Assembly (NCBI GenBank): GCA_041391505.1
Contig: JAWKNW010000022.1
Coordinates: 1 to 64,000, forward strand
From: Rhodothermales bacterium
GTDB taxonomy: Bacteria > Bacteroidota > Rhodothermia > Rhodothermales > JAHQVL01
Length of the DNA: 64,000 nt
Direction: 5' to 3'
Shown: positions 34,821-42,759 of the stretch, piece by piece
Layout: each line of letters opens with the position of its first letter
Position numbering within the stretch: the stretch's first letter is position 1
Notes under the pieces: model-generated
What the model was told of the DNA's origin: nothing
What the model saw: only the letters and a program-made list of their open reading frames with translations
Databases searched by the model: none
Made by a program: the position numbers and the translations under genes

Positions 34821-37097
34821 ATGAAATACGCTTCATTCCCCGCGTCTCCGCTTCGTCCCGCCGCCGTGTGCGCGCTGCTGTGCGCGCTGCTGGCGACCGC
34901 CGGCACGGCCCTCGCCCAGAAAGCCGATTACCTCCGCTACATCGAGGAAGCGGCCGAACAGGGATGGCGCGACTATCCCCAGGCCGTCGCGCGCTGGAAA
35001 TCCAACATCGACCCCAGTCCGCTCTGGGGGTACAACTCGACGGCCCAGCCGATCTATCTGGCCGATATCCTCGGATTCCTCTACCAGCAGACGGGCGACG
35101 AGACCCACGCCCGCCGCGCCGCGCAGCTGCTCGCCGAATACGGCGACCTCCGCGACGCCTATCCCGACGACTACTACCGCACCCGCATCGAATACGGCGA
35201 CGGCGTCCCCTCGCTGGCCAACTTCTTCTTCCTGCCCCCCTACAGCCGCGCCTATCTGCGCATCAAGGACAGCCCGTCGCTCGACGCCGGCACCCGCCAG
35301 AAGATCGAGGAAGACCTCTCCTTCAGCCTCGACTTCCAGTTTTCGTTCCCCGAGTGGGGCGCGCACAACCGGGCGATGCTACGGGCCGAGGGCTGGTACT
35401 ACGGCTATCTCGCCATGCCGGACCACCCCCACGCGCTCCGGTGGAAACAGATGGCGGACAACATCGCCCGCGACAATCTGTCGCAGTGGGAGATCGAGGA
35501 CGCCTCGTCCTACAACCCCATCTGGCTCGTGTCGCTGTTTTCCTACGCCGAGATCAGCGGCCACGAGGCCCTGCTGCACGGCCCGATCATGCGCTATTAC
35601 AACGAATATTTCAAACGCCTCGTGACGCCGGCCGGCACCATCCCCGATTTTGGCGACGCGACGTGGGATCCGTCGTGGGACCGCTATACGGCCGCCTTCG
35701 AGTGGTTCGCGTCCCGGTTTGACGACCCCGAATCCAAATGGGCCGCCCAGATGGTCGGGGAACGCTCCATGGCGCGTCCGGGCCGCGGTACGAGCGCCGC
35801 ATCCCACCTGGCGCTCGCGTACGAATGGGCCGACGAGTCGCTGCGTCCGGTGAAGCCGGATTCGCGCTCCCAGGAAGTGCTCGAAGACATGGTCGGCAAA
35901 AAAGTCGTCTTCCGGAACGGCTGGGAGCCGGCGAGCAGCTACCTGCTGCTCAATTACCGGGACGAGGGCGACGGCGGCTTCAACCATCGCGAGTTCCTGC
36001 GCAACACCCTGTCGGTGGAAGAGGAGAAGATGCACCACGGCCACGCCGACGAGAACAGCATCAGCCTGCTGATGGACGGCGGCTCCGTGCTGCTGCACGA
36101 CGGCGGGTACCGGAACGGGCTCCCGAGCGGGCCCTACGGGAGCTACCGGGCCGACTACTTCCATAACCGGGTCGTCGTGCGAAAGGACAAGCGGGACACG
36201 CTCCAGGCCGTGCGGGACTATATCCGCAACGCCGGCGCTTACCGCCCGGTGCGGACCATGAAAATCGACTTCCTGACGGGGTCCGAGGCCGACATGAGCC
36301 GCACCCGCCTGATCGACGCCACGATGGGCTACGCCTGGGACCGCAGCATCACCTACGTGAAGGACGAGGGCATCTATCTGGTCGTCGATGCGATCAAGAG
36401 CACCGTAAACGACTACTTCACGCACACCCAGCTGTGGCACACGCGGCAGGTCCACGCCCGGGGGCCGGGCTGGTACGACACCTCGGTGGACAGCATCCAG
36501 GGGACCGCGCTCCCCGCCGGCCGGCGGCTCCTCATCCAGTTTCTCCAGACCGATGCCCGCCAGGACGGCGTCTACGAGGAAGAGCGGCACGGCCAGCAGG
36601 AAAAAGCCGTCTACCAGAGCCAGTCGAGCCACTACCGCCCGGGGGATGTCGAAGTATTCGTGACCGCGCTCATCCCGCACGAGGCCGGCGCTTCGCCGGA
36701 GGCGCTCTCCCAGCGTATCGAACTGCTGCCCCCGGACTCCCGCGGGCAGGGCGTCGGCATCCGCATCCGCCGGTCGGACGGCCGGGTGTCGACCCTCGGC
36801 GTCAAGGTCGACCTCGACGCCGAGGTGGTCTCGGCCAATATCCGCCCCCGCTACACCTGGGAAGCCGGGCGGACGGTTTATGGCCCGTTTGAAACCGATG
36901 CGCACTTTTTCTTCGCCACCGAAAGCACCGATGAGGTAAACTTCGCGGCATCGGAATTTCTGAATGTGTACTATAAGAATCGGCCGGTCCAGGAAGCGTT
37001 GCCCAACACGCACGGGCTCCAACTGGATGGTCACGAAGCCCGGGTGGGATACGACAAGTGGCGATACTGGGAAGACCGGTTCACCATCCAACCCTGA
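34821..37097 (+). CDS. Heparinase II/III-family polysaccharide lyase
   Basis: 758 residues from ATG 34821 with a signal peptide ending GTALAQ; the frame is open to 32028 only because the antisense TonB gene lacks stops, so the long version is false. An N-terminal alpha/alpha toroid (residues about 40-330) is followed by a beta-sandwich with the heparinase II/III signature HHGHADENSISLLMDGGSVLLHDGGYR. Enzymes of this superfamily cleave uronic-acid-containing polysaccharides such as heparin, alginate or ulvan-like polymers by beta-elimination. The substrate is not fixed by sequence. It lies divergent from the TonB operon and upstream of a sulfatase, consistent with periplasmic breakdown of an acidic polysaccharide. 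Confidence 0.87.
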   Translation: MKYASFPASPLRPAAVCALLCALLATAGTALAQKADYLRYIEEAAEQGWRDYPQAVARWKSNIDPSPLWGYNSTAQPIYLADILGFLYQQTGDETHARRAAQLLAEYGDLRDAYPDDYYRTRIEYGDGVPSLANFFFLPPYSRAYLRIKDSPSLDAGTRQKIEEDLSFSLDFQFSFPEWGAHNRAMLRAEGWYYGYLAMPDHPHALRWKQMADNIARDNLSQWEIEDASSYNPIWLVSLFSYAEISGHEALLHGPIMRYYNEYFKRLVTPAGTIPDFGDATWDPSWDRYTAAFEWFASRFDDPESKWAAQMVGERSMARPGRGTSAASHLALAYEWADESLRPVKPDSRSQEVLEDMVGKKVVFRNGWEPASSYLLLNYRDEGDGGFNHREFLRNTLSVEEEKMHHGHADENSISLLMDGGSVLLHDGGYRNGLPSGPYGSYRADYFHNRVVVRKDKRDTLQAVRDYIRNAGAYRPVRTMKIDFLTGSEADMSRTRLIDATMGYAWDRSITYVKDEGIYLVVDAIKSTVNDYFTHTQLWHTRQVHARGPGWYDTSVDSIQGTALPAGRRLLIQFLQTDARQDGVYEEERHGQQEKAVYQSQSSHYRPGDVEVFVTALIPHEAGASPEALSQRIELLPPDSRGQGVGIRIRRSDGRVSTLGVKVDLDAEVVSANIRPRYTWEAGRTVYGPFETDAHFFFATESTDEVNFAASEFLNVYYKNRPVQEALPNTHGLQLDGHEARVGYDKWRYWEDRFTIQP

Positions 37098-37145
37098 TGG
37101 ACCCTCGTAGCCGTCCATCGGAAAGCCTTTCGCTGAGAGAAGATT

Positions 37146-37640
37146 ATGCGTCCACTATACCTGTCCGCCATCCTCTTCCTGGCCGGCTGCGCCACGTCGG
37201 CGCCTCCGCTGCCCGAAGAACTCGCCGCCGCCATCCCGCCGGGATCCAATACGATCGTCGTCCACTCCGACCTCTCGCTCGACGAGATTTTCGCGGAAGC
37301 GCGCCGGCATTTGATCGGCAAGGGGTTCGACTTTGTCCGATACAGCACCGAGATGCATCTGATGGCGACCGACCAGGTCGAGATCGGCCAGAGCACGGCG
37401 CTGCGCATCGTGCTGCAGGCCGGCTCGATGGGGGACGCCTCGCAGGTGGAAGCGGCCGGCTTCTGGGCGAATGTGTCCGCCCAATCCATGATGAACAGCG
37501 GCCCCGGGTCGACCGGCGAAATGGAGCACTGGGAGCAGGCCGTCTGGCAGGGCTCGGAGCGCGCCACGCTCGCCTTCGGCCAGCTCGCGCTCATCCTCAA
37601 CGACCTTCCGCACACGCAGGTGCTCTACCTGGTCAAATAA
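37146..37640 (+). CDS. Small lipoprotein, paralogue A of a tandem pair
   Basis: 164 residues; lipobox FLAGC with Cys at about 15, then ATSAPPLPEELAAAIPPGSNTI. The mature domain contains DLSLDEIFAEARRHLIGKGFDFVRYS and an end AFGQLALILNDLPHTQVLYLVK. It shares length, gene order of motifs and many residues with the next gene, so the two arose by duplication. The fold looks like alternating helix and strand with no catalytic motif. I do not recognise a named family. Both genes follow the lyase gene on the same strand, 48 bases downstream here. Confidence 0.75.
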   Translation: MRPLYLSAILFLAGCATSAPPLPEELAAAIPPGSNTIVVHSDLSLDEIFAEARRHLIGKGFDFVRYSTEMHLMATDQVEIGQSTALRIVLQAGSMGDASQVEAAGFWANVSAQSMMNSGPGSTGEMEHWEQAVWQGSERATLAFGQLALILNDLPHTQVLYLVK

Positions 37641-37725
37641 GCGCCTGGCCAAAAAGCCGGTTTTTGTCTATCTTGCGGACCCTGCGTGCCGCGCTTTTCG
37701 CCCACCCCGTAAAACGATACGCACC

Positions 37726-38223
37726 ATGCGTTTGATTACCCTGTTCACCCTCGCTCTGCTGGCCGGGTGCGCCGTCTCGGCGCCGCCCCTTCCCGAGGAA
37801 ATCGCCTCCACCATTCCGGAAGGCGCCAACACCGTCGAGCTGCACACGGCGATGCCGGTGGACGACCTCTACGAAGAGGCGCGCAATATGCTCGTCAAAA
37901 AAGGCTTCAAGATCCGGGACGATGACGACCGGTCCTGGCGCATCGAGACCGAGCCGATGGAAGTGGGCAGCCGGACCGACATGCGCATCACGCTGCGCGC
38001 CAGCCCCATCGGGAACGGGTCGCGGATCGAGGCCATCGGCCACTGGTCGTCCGACACCGGCGACGCCGGATTCGCCGGCGCGGGAGCCGGCGTCAGCAGC
38101 ACCAACGAGAACTGGTACCAGGCCGTGTGGGGCGAAAACCAGCGCTCCTCCAGCGCCTTCGGCCAGCTCGTCCTCATCATGAACGACCTGCCGCACGTGG
38201 AAGCGGTGTACGCCAAGCGTTGA
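37726..38223 (+). CDS. Small lipoprotein, paralogue B of a tandem pair
   Basis: 165 residues; lipobox LLAGC (Cys at about 15), then AVSAPPLPEEIASTIPEGANTVELH. The middle VDDLYEEARNMLVKKGFKIRDDDD and the ending SSSAFGQLVLIMNDLPHVEAVYAKR match paralogue A. The central region is diverged and Gly/Ala-rich (AGFAGAGAGVSS). The protein is predicted to be membrane-anchored and of unknown function. The stop is followed directly by an intergenic word-repeat hairpin (38224-38335). Confidence 0.75.
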   Translation: MRLITLFTLALLAGCAVSAPPLPEEIASTIPEGANTVELHTAMPVDDLYEEARNMLVKKGFKIRDDDDRSWRIETEPMEVGSRTDMRITLRASPIGNGSRIEAIGHWSSDTGDAGFAGAGAGVSSTNENWYQAVWGENQRSSSAFGQLVLIMNDLPHVEAVYAKR

Positions 38224-38335
38224 AGGGTTGAAGGATCGAGGATCAAGGTTTAAGGGAGCTTCGCCTTTATCCTTGATCCCTAATCCTTGATCCCTAATCC
38301 TTGATCCTTGATCCCTAATCCTTGATCCGCCCCCC
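38224..38335. repeat. Intergenic word-repeat hairpin (CCTTGATCC/CTAAT units)
   Basis: Starts right after the lipoprotein stop. The left arm GGATCAAGG (38240-38248) is the exact reverse complement of CCTTGATCC (38271-38279). The latter is then repeated in tandem with the spacer CTAAT: CCTTGATCCCTAAT at 38271 and 38285, with further copies to about 38328. It lies between the convergent lipoprotein and sulfatase genes, so it could stop transcription on both strands. It shares the word CTAATCCTTG with the element at 60341. Confidence 0.85.
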
Positions 38336-38340
38336 CCACG

Positions 38341-39750
38341 TCACGGCCGCATCGCGGCTTCCCCGGTGTGGGGGCGATAAGGACCTCCGTAGCTGTCGCG
38401 CAGGGCGTCGCAGCGGGATCGGAGGGTCAGGAGCGTATCGTGGAAGGCGGGGTCGTCCACCAGGTTGCGGGTCTCCATCGGATCGGCGACGAGGTCGTAC
38501 AGCTCTTCATAGACCGGCTCTTCCTGGAAATACCGCGCATATTTGAAGCGCTCGTTGCGAACCCCCTCGTGCTTGACGATCTGGGGGTGTTCCATGAGGT
38601 GCTCGAGGAAAAAATCCGTCCGCCACGTCGCCGGCTCCGGGCCGCGGACGAACGGCGCCAGACTGCGTCCCTGCATCGAGGCGGGCGCCGGCACGCCGGC
38701 GAGGTCGAGCAGGGTCGGGGCGATGTCGATGTTGAGGGCCATGGCCTCGGGGCGGCGGCCGGCGGCGGCCGGGGTGCGCGGATCGTAGATGAGCAGCGGG
38801 ACGCGCAGGGAGAGGTCGTGCGGGAGCCATTTGCCGGCGTAGCCGCGCTCGCCGATGAAGTAGCCGTTATCCCCCATCATGATCACGACCGTGTTGTCGG
38901 CCAGACCCAGCCGCTCGAGCGCATCGAGAACGCGCCCCATGGCGGCATCGACCCCGCTGATCATCCGGAAATAGCCTTTCGTCATCGCGCTGGCCTTTTC
39001 GGGCGTGTCGAACCGCCAACGCCACCGGTACCGGTTCATGAGCGTATCGGCGCGCAGAAACGCCGGCTGCGACGCCAGAAACGCCGGATCGGAGAGCGGC
39101 GGCGTGGGGATTTCGAGATCCGTATAGTAGGTGTCCATGGCCGCCGGCCAGATATACTGCCGCGGATCGCTGTCTTCCGCGTGCGGCGCGTTGAAGCTGA
39201 GCGTCAGGGCGAAGGGCGTGCCGGCCGGGTTCGATTCGAGAAAGGCGATGCTGCGGTCCGCCTCGATGTCCGTCAGGTGGCGCTCCGTCCCGTCCGCCTG
39301 CTTCTTGAAATAGGGATTGCGGTCCAGCGGCTCGAACACGGAAAACATGCGTTCCGTGGCCCCTTCGGCGGTGACGACGCCGAATTTGCCGATATGGGCC
39401 GTACGGTATCCGGCATCGCGCAGCAGCGCCGCGTAGCTGGCGTCGGTGAACGAGGCGTCCAGCGCCGGCGTGTTGAAGGTGAACCGATGGGTTCGCTCGA
39501 CGACCCCGGAAAGCAGCGTAGCCCGGCTCGCCGCGCAGATCGGCGTCGTGACGAACGCCCGCTCGAACCGGACGCCCTCGCGGGCCAGGCGATCCATCAC
39601 CGGGGTTTGCAGATAGGGCGTCATGTTGCCCATCATATCGAACCGCTGATCGTCCGTGATGATGAACAGCAGGTTCGGCGGCGCCGGCGGGTTGGCGCAT
39701 CGGATGGGCAGCAGGAGCAACAGGATGGGGAGAAGTCGGAATAGGCGCAT
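38341..39750 (-). CDS. Sulfatase (type I, formylglycine-dependent)
   Basis: 469 residues with a signal/lipoprotein-like N-terminus (LLLLLPIRC). Sulfatase hallmarks: metal-binding NLLFIITDDQRFD (Asp33/34), the active-site motif CAASR (Cys72, a C-x-A-x-R version to be oxidised to formylglycine), and IGKFGVV. Further hallmarks are FALTLSFNAPHAEDS, VIMMGDNGYFIGERG, KWLPHDLSLRVPLLIYDPR and a typical C-terminus (NLVDDPAFHDTLLTLRSRCDALR). It should remove sulfate esters from a polysaccharide or glycoside in the periplasm; the C-x-A-x-R form is usually matured by the radical-SAM anSME enzyme, not seen here. The exact sulfatase family is unassigned. Confidence 0.93.
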   Translation of the reverse strand: MRLFRLLPILLLLLPIRCANPPAPPNLLFIITDDQRFDMMGNMTPYLQTPVMDRLAREGVRFERAFVTTPICAASRATLLSGVVERTHRFTFNTPALDASFTDASYAALLRDAGYRTAHIGKFGVVTAEGATERMFSVFEPLDRNPYFKKQADGTERHLTDIEADRSIAFLESNPAGTPFALTLSFNAPHAEDSDPRQYIWPAAMDTYYTDLEIPTPPLSDPAFLASQPAFLRADTLMNRYRWRWRFDTPEKASAMTKGYFRMISGVDAAMGRVLDALERLGLADNTVVIMMGDNGYFIGERGYAGKWLPHDLSLRVPLLIYDPRTPAAAGRRPEAMALNIDIAPTLLDLAGVPAPASMQGRSLAPFVRGPEPATWRTDFFLEHLMEHPQIVKHEGVRNERFKYARYFQEEPVYEELYDLVADPMETRNLVDDPAFHDTLLTLRSRCDALRDSYGGPYRPHTGEAAMRP

Positions 39751-39824
39751 CGCTACAGGAAAAAGAGGAGGGATCCATCCGTGATCGACGGAACCGGGGG
39801 ATACGAAGAAGGCTGGACGGTGCG

Positions 39825-40628
39825 TCAGGGCTCTTCCGGGGTGAAATTGACGGTGCGGATCATCTGCTTGAACGTGTCCGGAAAGAGCCGGCTGAAGTAC
39901 ACGTAAAACCGCTCGAAACCGCCAATATATACTTCATTTTTGCCCCGTTCGGCGGCCCAGAGGATCAGATCGGCGCATTTGGCCGGCGACATGCCCTTTT
40001 CCTGCCCCTTGTCCATCGTACCCTGGGGGGTCCCGTCGCCCGTCAGCGCGTTGAGCGAGACGTTCGTGCGTACGTACCCCGGGCAGACGACCGTCACCCG
40101 GATGCCGTCGCGCCAGACTTCCATGCGCAGGGCGTCGAAGAAGCCGTGGAGCGCGTGCTTCGACGCGGCATAGCCGGAGCGGAGCGGGGTGGAGAATTTG
40201 CCGGTGAGGCTGCTCACGGTGATGATATGCCCCCATTTCCGCGCGCGCATCGAGGGGACCAGCGCTTTCGTGAGCGCGATGGGACCCAGCAGATTGGTAT
40301 CGATCAGCTGCCGGTATACCGCCATCGATGTATCCTCCACCAGCGCCCGCTGACTCACGCCGCCGTTGTTGATGAGAAAATCGACGCGGCCATGCAGCGC
40401 GAGCCCCTCGCCGGCGACACGCTCGACGCCCCCGATGTCCGAAAGATCGAGCGGCAGCACCTCGACCCGATCCGGGCGCGCGCAGCGCTGGCGCACCGCT
40501 TCGAGCTTCTCCCGGTTACGGGCCGACAGAATGAGGATGGCGTCGCGCTGGCTCAAGTCCAGCGCCAGCGCCTCCCCGATGCCCGACGACGCGCCGGTGA
40601 TCCAGACAACCTGATCCTTAAAGTACAC
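39825..40628 (-). CDS. Short-chain dehydrogenase/reductase
   Basis: 267 residues with classical SDR motifs: VVWITGASSGIGEAL (cofactor loop), LDLSDI, NNGG in place of NNAG (FLINNGGVS), catalytic Ser in ITVSSLTGKF and Y-x-x-x-K in GYAASKHAL, then CPGYVRTNV. The C-terminal part VYIGGFERFYVYFSRLFPDTF resembles DHRS7-like membrane-associated SDRs. The substrate is unknown, probably a lipid or steroid-like alcohol/ketone. A perfect 8-bp inverted repeat 20 bases before its start (40649-40673) is a possible operator. Confidence 0.88.
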   Translation of the reverse strand: MYFKDQVVWITGASSGIGEALALDLSQRDAILILSARNREKLEAVRQRCARPDRVEVLPLDLSDIGGVERVAGEGLALHGRVDFLINNGGVSQRALVEDTSMAVYRQLIDTNLLGPIALTKALVPSMRARKWGHIITVSSLTGKFSTPLRSGYAASKHALHGFFDALRMEVWRDGIRVTVVCPGYVRTNVSLNALTGDGTPQGTMDKGQEKGMSPAKCADLILWAAERGKNEVYIGGFERFYVYFSRLFPDTFKQMIRTVNFTPEEP

Positions 40629-40979
40629 GTTTACCGTATTTATGGTGGGGATGATTGCGAAAGGTAATCATCCAACAGGGCAAGTTGCCACTTTTCATCC
40701 TCGCCCCGTCCCGTGGCCCACCTCCGCGCCCTGTCGCCCTCCCACCGGGCAAATTGGACGATATGTGCCTCTTTTTTACCGATCGGCACACGCGCCCCGC
40801 CCCCTGGAGCACGGTCTATCCAGACAAACCCGACGAAGCCAGTCTACGGTGGCGGTAAAATTTAAAGCCCTTTGGATTTAGAGTCGGGGCATGTCAGACG
40901 ATACACCTACAAACGGGGTAGCTATGCTGCGCCCGGATGTAGAAAGAAGCTTCATGTGCTCTGGCTTACACCCGAAAGT
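40629..40979. other. Divergent intergenic region, no gene found
   Basis: About 350 bases between the SDR (minus) and the receiver gene (plus). It contains the inverted repeat at 40649-40673 and an AT-rich tract near 40855-40880 (AAAATTTAAAGCCCTTTGGATTTAG) that could be a promoter for the receiver. Frames across it do not look coding. Confidence 0.6.
40649..40673. promoter_or_regulatory. Inverted repeat near the SDR start, possible operator
   Basis: GGATGATT (40649-40656) and AATCATCC (40666-40673) are exact reverse complements with a nine-base loop, placed 20 bases before the SDR start codon on the divergent strand. Confidence 0.5.
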
Positions 40980-41411
40980 ATGGAAACACATCGATCCACG
41001 ACACCGCCTGAAGTAACGACTGCAGAAGAGCAGGGGTTGCGGATGTTGCTGGTAGAAGATAATCCTATCAACCAGAAAGTCGCGTTGCGTTTCCTGGCGA
41101 AGGAAGGCCTGAAGGCGGACGTTGCCAATAACGGGCAAGAGGCGCTCGATCTGTTTGCGAAGCAGACGTATGACATCGTTCTGATGGACATTCAGATGCC
41201 GGTCATGGACGGTGTGACCGCCACGGAGAACCTGCGCCGGATCTACGGCGCGGAACGCCCCTACATCATCGCCGTGACGGCCAACGCCACCCCGGCCGAC
41301 CGCCAGCGCTGCATGGAAGCCGGCATGAACGATTTCGTCACCAAGCCGATCGACGCCGTCAAGCTCATCGGCGCCATTGCCAAGTCGGGTATCGGCCAGC
41401 ATCGCGCCTGA
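40980..41411 (+). CDS. Single-domain response regulator (receiver)
   Basis: 143 residues from ATG 40980 (METHRSTTPPEV); earlier frames lack conservation. Only a receiver domain is present: LLVEDNPINQKVALRFL, phospho-acceptor Asp in DIVLMDIQMPVMDG, IIAVTANATPADRQRCMEAGMNDFVTKPID. These motifs are those of the C-terminal receivers of hybrid histidine kinases, here encoded alone as a CheY- or Spo0F-like phospho-carrier. No kinase or output gene is adjacent, so its partners are elsewhere in the genome. The long divergent upstream region suggests independent regulation. Confidence 0.87.
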   Translation: METHRSTTPPEVTTAEEQGLRMLLVEDNPINQKVALRFLAKEGLKADVANNGQEALDLFAKQTYDIVLMDIQMPVMDGVTATENLRRIYGAERPYIIAVTANATPADRQRCMEAGMNDFVTKPIDAVKLIGAIAKSGIGQHRA

Positions 41412-41604
41412 CCCCCGTCGCTCCGTACGCCTTCCCGGTCTCCGCGTCCCGTCCGACGGGACGCGGTGCATGTATGCAGGTCGCATCGCGCCGGCCGCCC
41501 CCGCCCCTCCATCCGTTGCGGCTCGCTCGTCAAAAAGGTTCATCAGGTTTTCGGAAGTTCGTGTATCTTCCGGCTGACCCTGCACCAACCCGTTTTGATG
41601 AACG

Positions 41605-42621
41605 ATGCCCACCTCTTCTTCGCTCGGCTGGGGCCTGATCGGCGCCAGCACCATCGCCCGTGAGTGGATGATCCCGGCGATCAACGCGCAGCCCGACAGC
41701 CACGTAGCCGCCGTCATGAGTTCGAGCGCCGAACGCGGAGCCGCCTACGCCCGCGACAACGGCATTCCGCGCAGCTACGATTCGATCGACGCCCTCCTGG
41801 CCGACCCCGAGGTCGATGTCGTCTACATCAGCACCACCAACGAGAAACATCGCGACGAAACGTTGCTCGCCGCCCGCGCCGGGAAACATGTGCTGTGCGA
41901 AAAGCCGCTGGCGCTGAACCTGGCGGACGCCCGCACGATGGTCGCCGCCTGCGCAAAGGCCGGCGTGGTGATGGGCACCAATCATCACCTCCGCAACGCC
42001 GTCACCCACCGCGCCATACGCCGGCTCGTGCAGGACGGGGCGGTGGGCAAACCCCTCGCCGCGCGCGTCTTCCACGCCGTTTTTCTTCCCGAACACCTCC
42101 AGGGATGGCGCATCGCGCATCCCGAAACCGGCGCCGGCGTCATCATGGACATCACCGTCCACGACGCCGACACCCTCCGTTTTGTCCTGAACGACGAAGC
42201 CGTCGAGGTCACCGCCCTCTCCGCCCAGCAGGGCATGGGGCATGGCGACATCGAGGACGCCGTGATGGGCGCGATACGGTTCGAGAGCGGGCTCCTCGCC
42301 CAGTTTCACGACGCCTTTACCATCAAACACGCCCTCACCGGGCTCCAGGTGCACGGCACCGACGGCTCTATCTACGCCAAGGACGTGATGACGCAGCAGC
42401 CCGTAGGAAACCTCTACCTGCTGCGCAACGGCGTGCGCGAGCCGATCGACCCGGGGCCGGCGGAGGACCTGTACGGCCACGCCGTCCGCCGCTTCAATGA
42501 CGCCGTCTTCCACAACGGATCGCCGTGGGCCACCGGAGAGGATGGCGTCCGCTCCCTCGCCATCGCCCTCGCCGTGCTGGAGTCGACAAAAACGGGCCGC
42601 AAGGTAGCCGTTGCGCGTTGA
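41605..42621 (+). CDS. Gfo/Idh/MocA family NAD(P)-dependent oxidoreductase
   Basis: 338 residues. N-terminal Rossmann fold with WGLIGASTIAREWMIPAI (G-x-x-G-x-x-A-type nucleotide motif), VVYISTTNEKHRDETLLAARAGKHVLCEKPLAL (the family's E-K-P motif), then GTNHHLRN. A second domain follows (GAGVIMDITVHDADTLRFVL with the D-x-x-x-H motif). Members oxidise or isomerise sugars, inositols or related polyols. Lys in EKP and His/Asp in the second motif are the expected catalytic residues. The gene sits alone between the receiver and a CoA-transferase; the substrate is not known. Confidence 0.9.
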   Translation: MPTSSSLGWGLIGASTIAREWMIPAINAQPDSHVAAVMSSSAERGAAYARDNGIPRSYDSIDALLADPEVDVVYISTTNEKHRDETLLAARAGKHVLCEKPLALNLADARTMVAACAKAGVVMGTNHHLRNAVTHRAIRRLVQDGAVGKPLAARVFHAVFLPEHLQGWRIAHPETGAGVIMDITVHDADTLRFVLNDEAVEVTALSAQQGMGHGDIEDAVMGAIRFESGLLAQFHDAFTIKHALTGLQVHGTDGSIYAKDVMTQQPVGNLYLLRNGVREPIDPGPAEDLYGHAVRRFNDAVFHNGSPWATGEDGVRSLAIALAVLESTKTGRKVAVAR

Positions 42622-42639
42622 GGTAACGCTCCGTTTTTG

Positions 42640-42707
42640 TCGTCCCAACGAAAGCGGGGATCCATGCAAGGCCTGTTAGTTGCAAAGGTCCCGGATCAAG
42701 TCCGGGA
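42640..42707. repeat. Short palindromic repeat remnant
   Basis: Contains a diverged GTCGTCCCAACGAAAGCGGGGATCC unit (42639-42663), like the GGATTCCCGC family at 6 kb, followed by a perfect 7-bp hairpin TCCCGGA-TCAAG-TCCGGGA (42689-42707). It is intergenic and ends about 50 bases before the CoA-transferase start. Confidence 0.6.
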
Positions 42708-42759
42708 GAACGGACAGCAAGGTCGCCATTAACCGTTAAACCTCGATCCTTAAACCTCC

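Noticed and set aside
32028..37097. A very long plus-strand frame of about 1689 residues
   Set aside because: Its first 930 codons are antisense to the TonB receptor gene; only the part from 34821 with a signal peptide is the real lyase.
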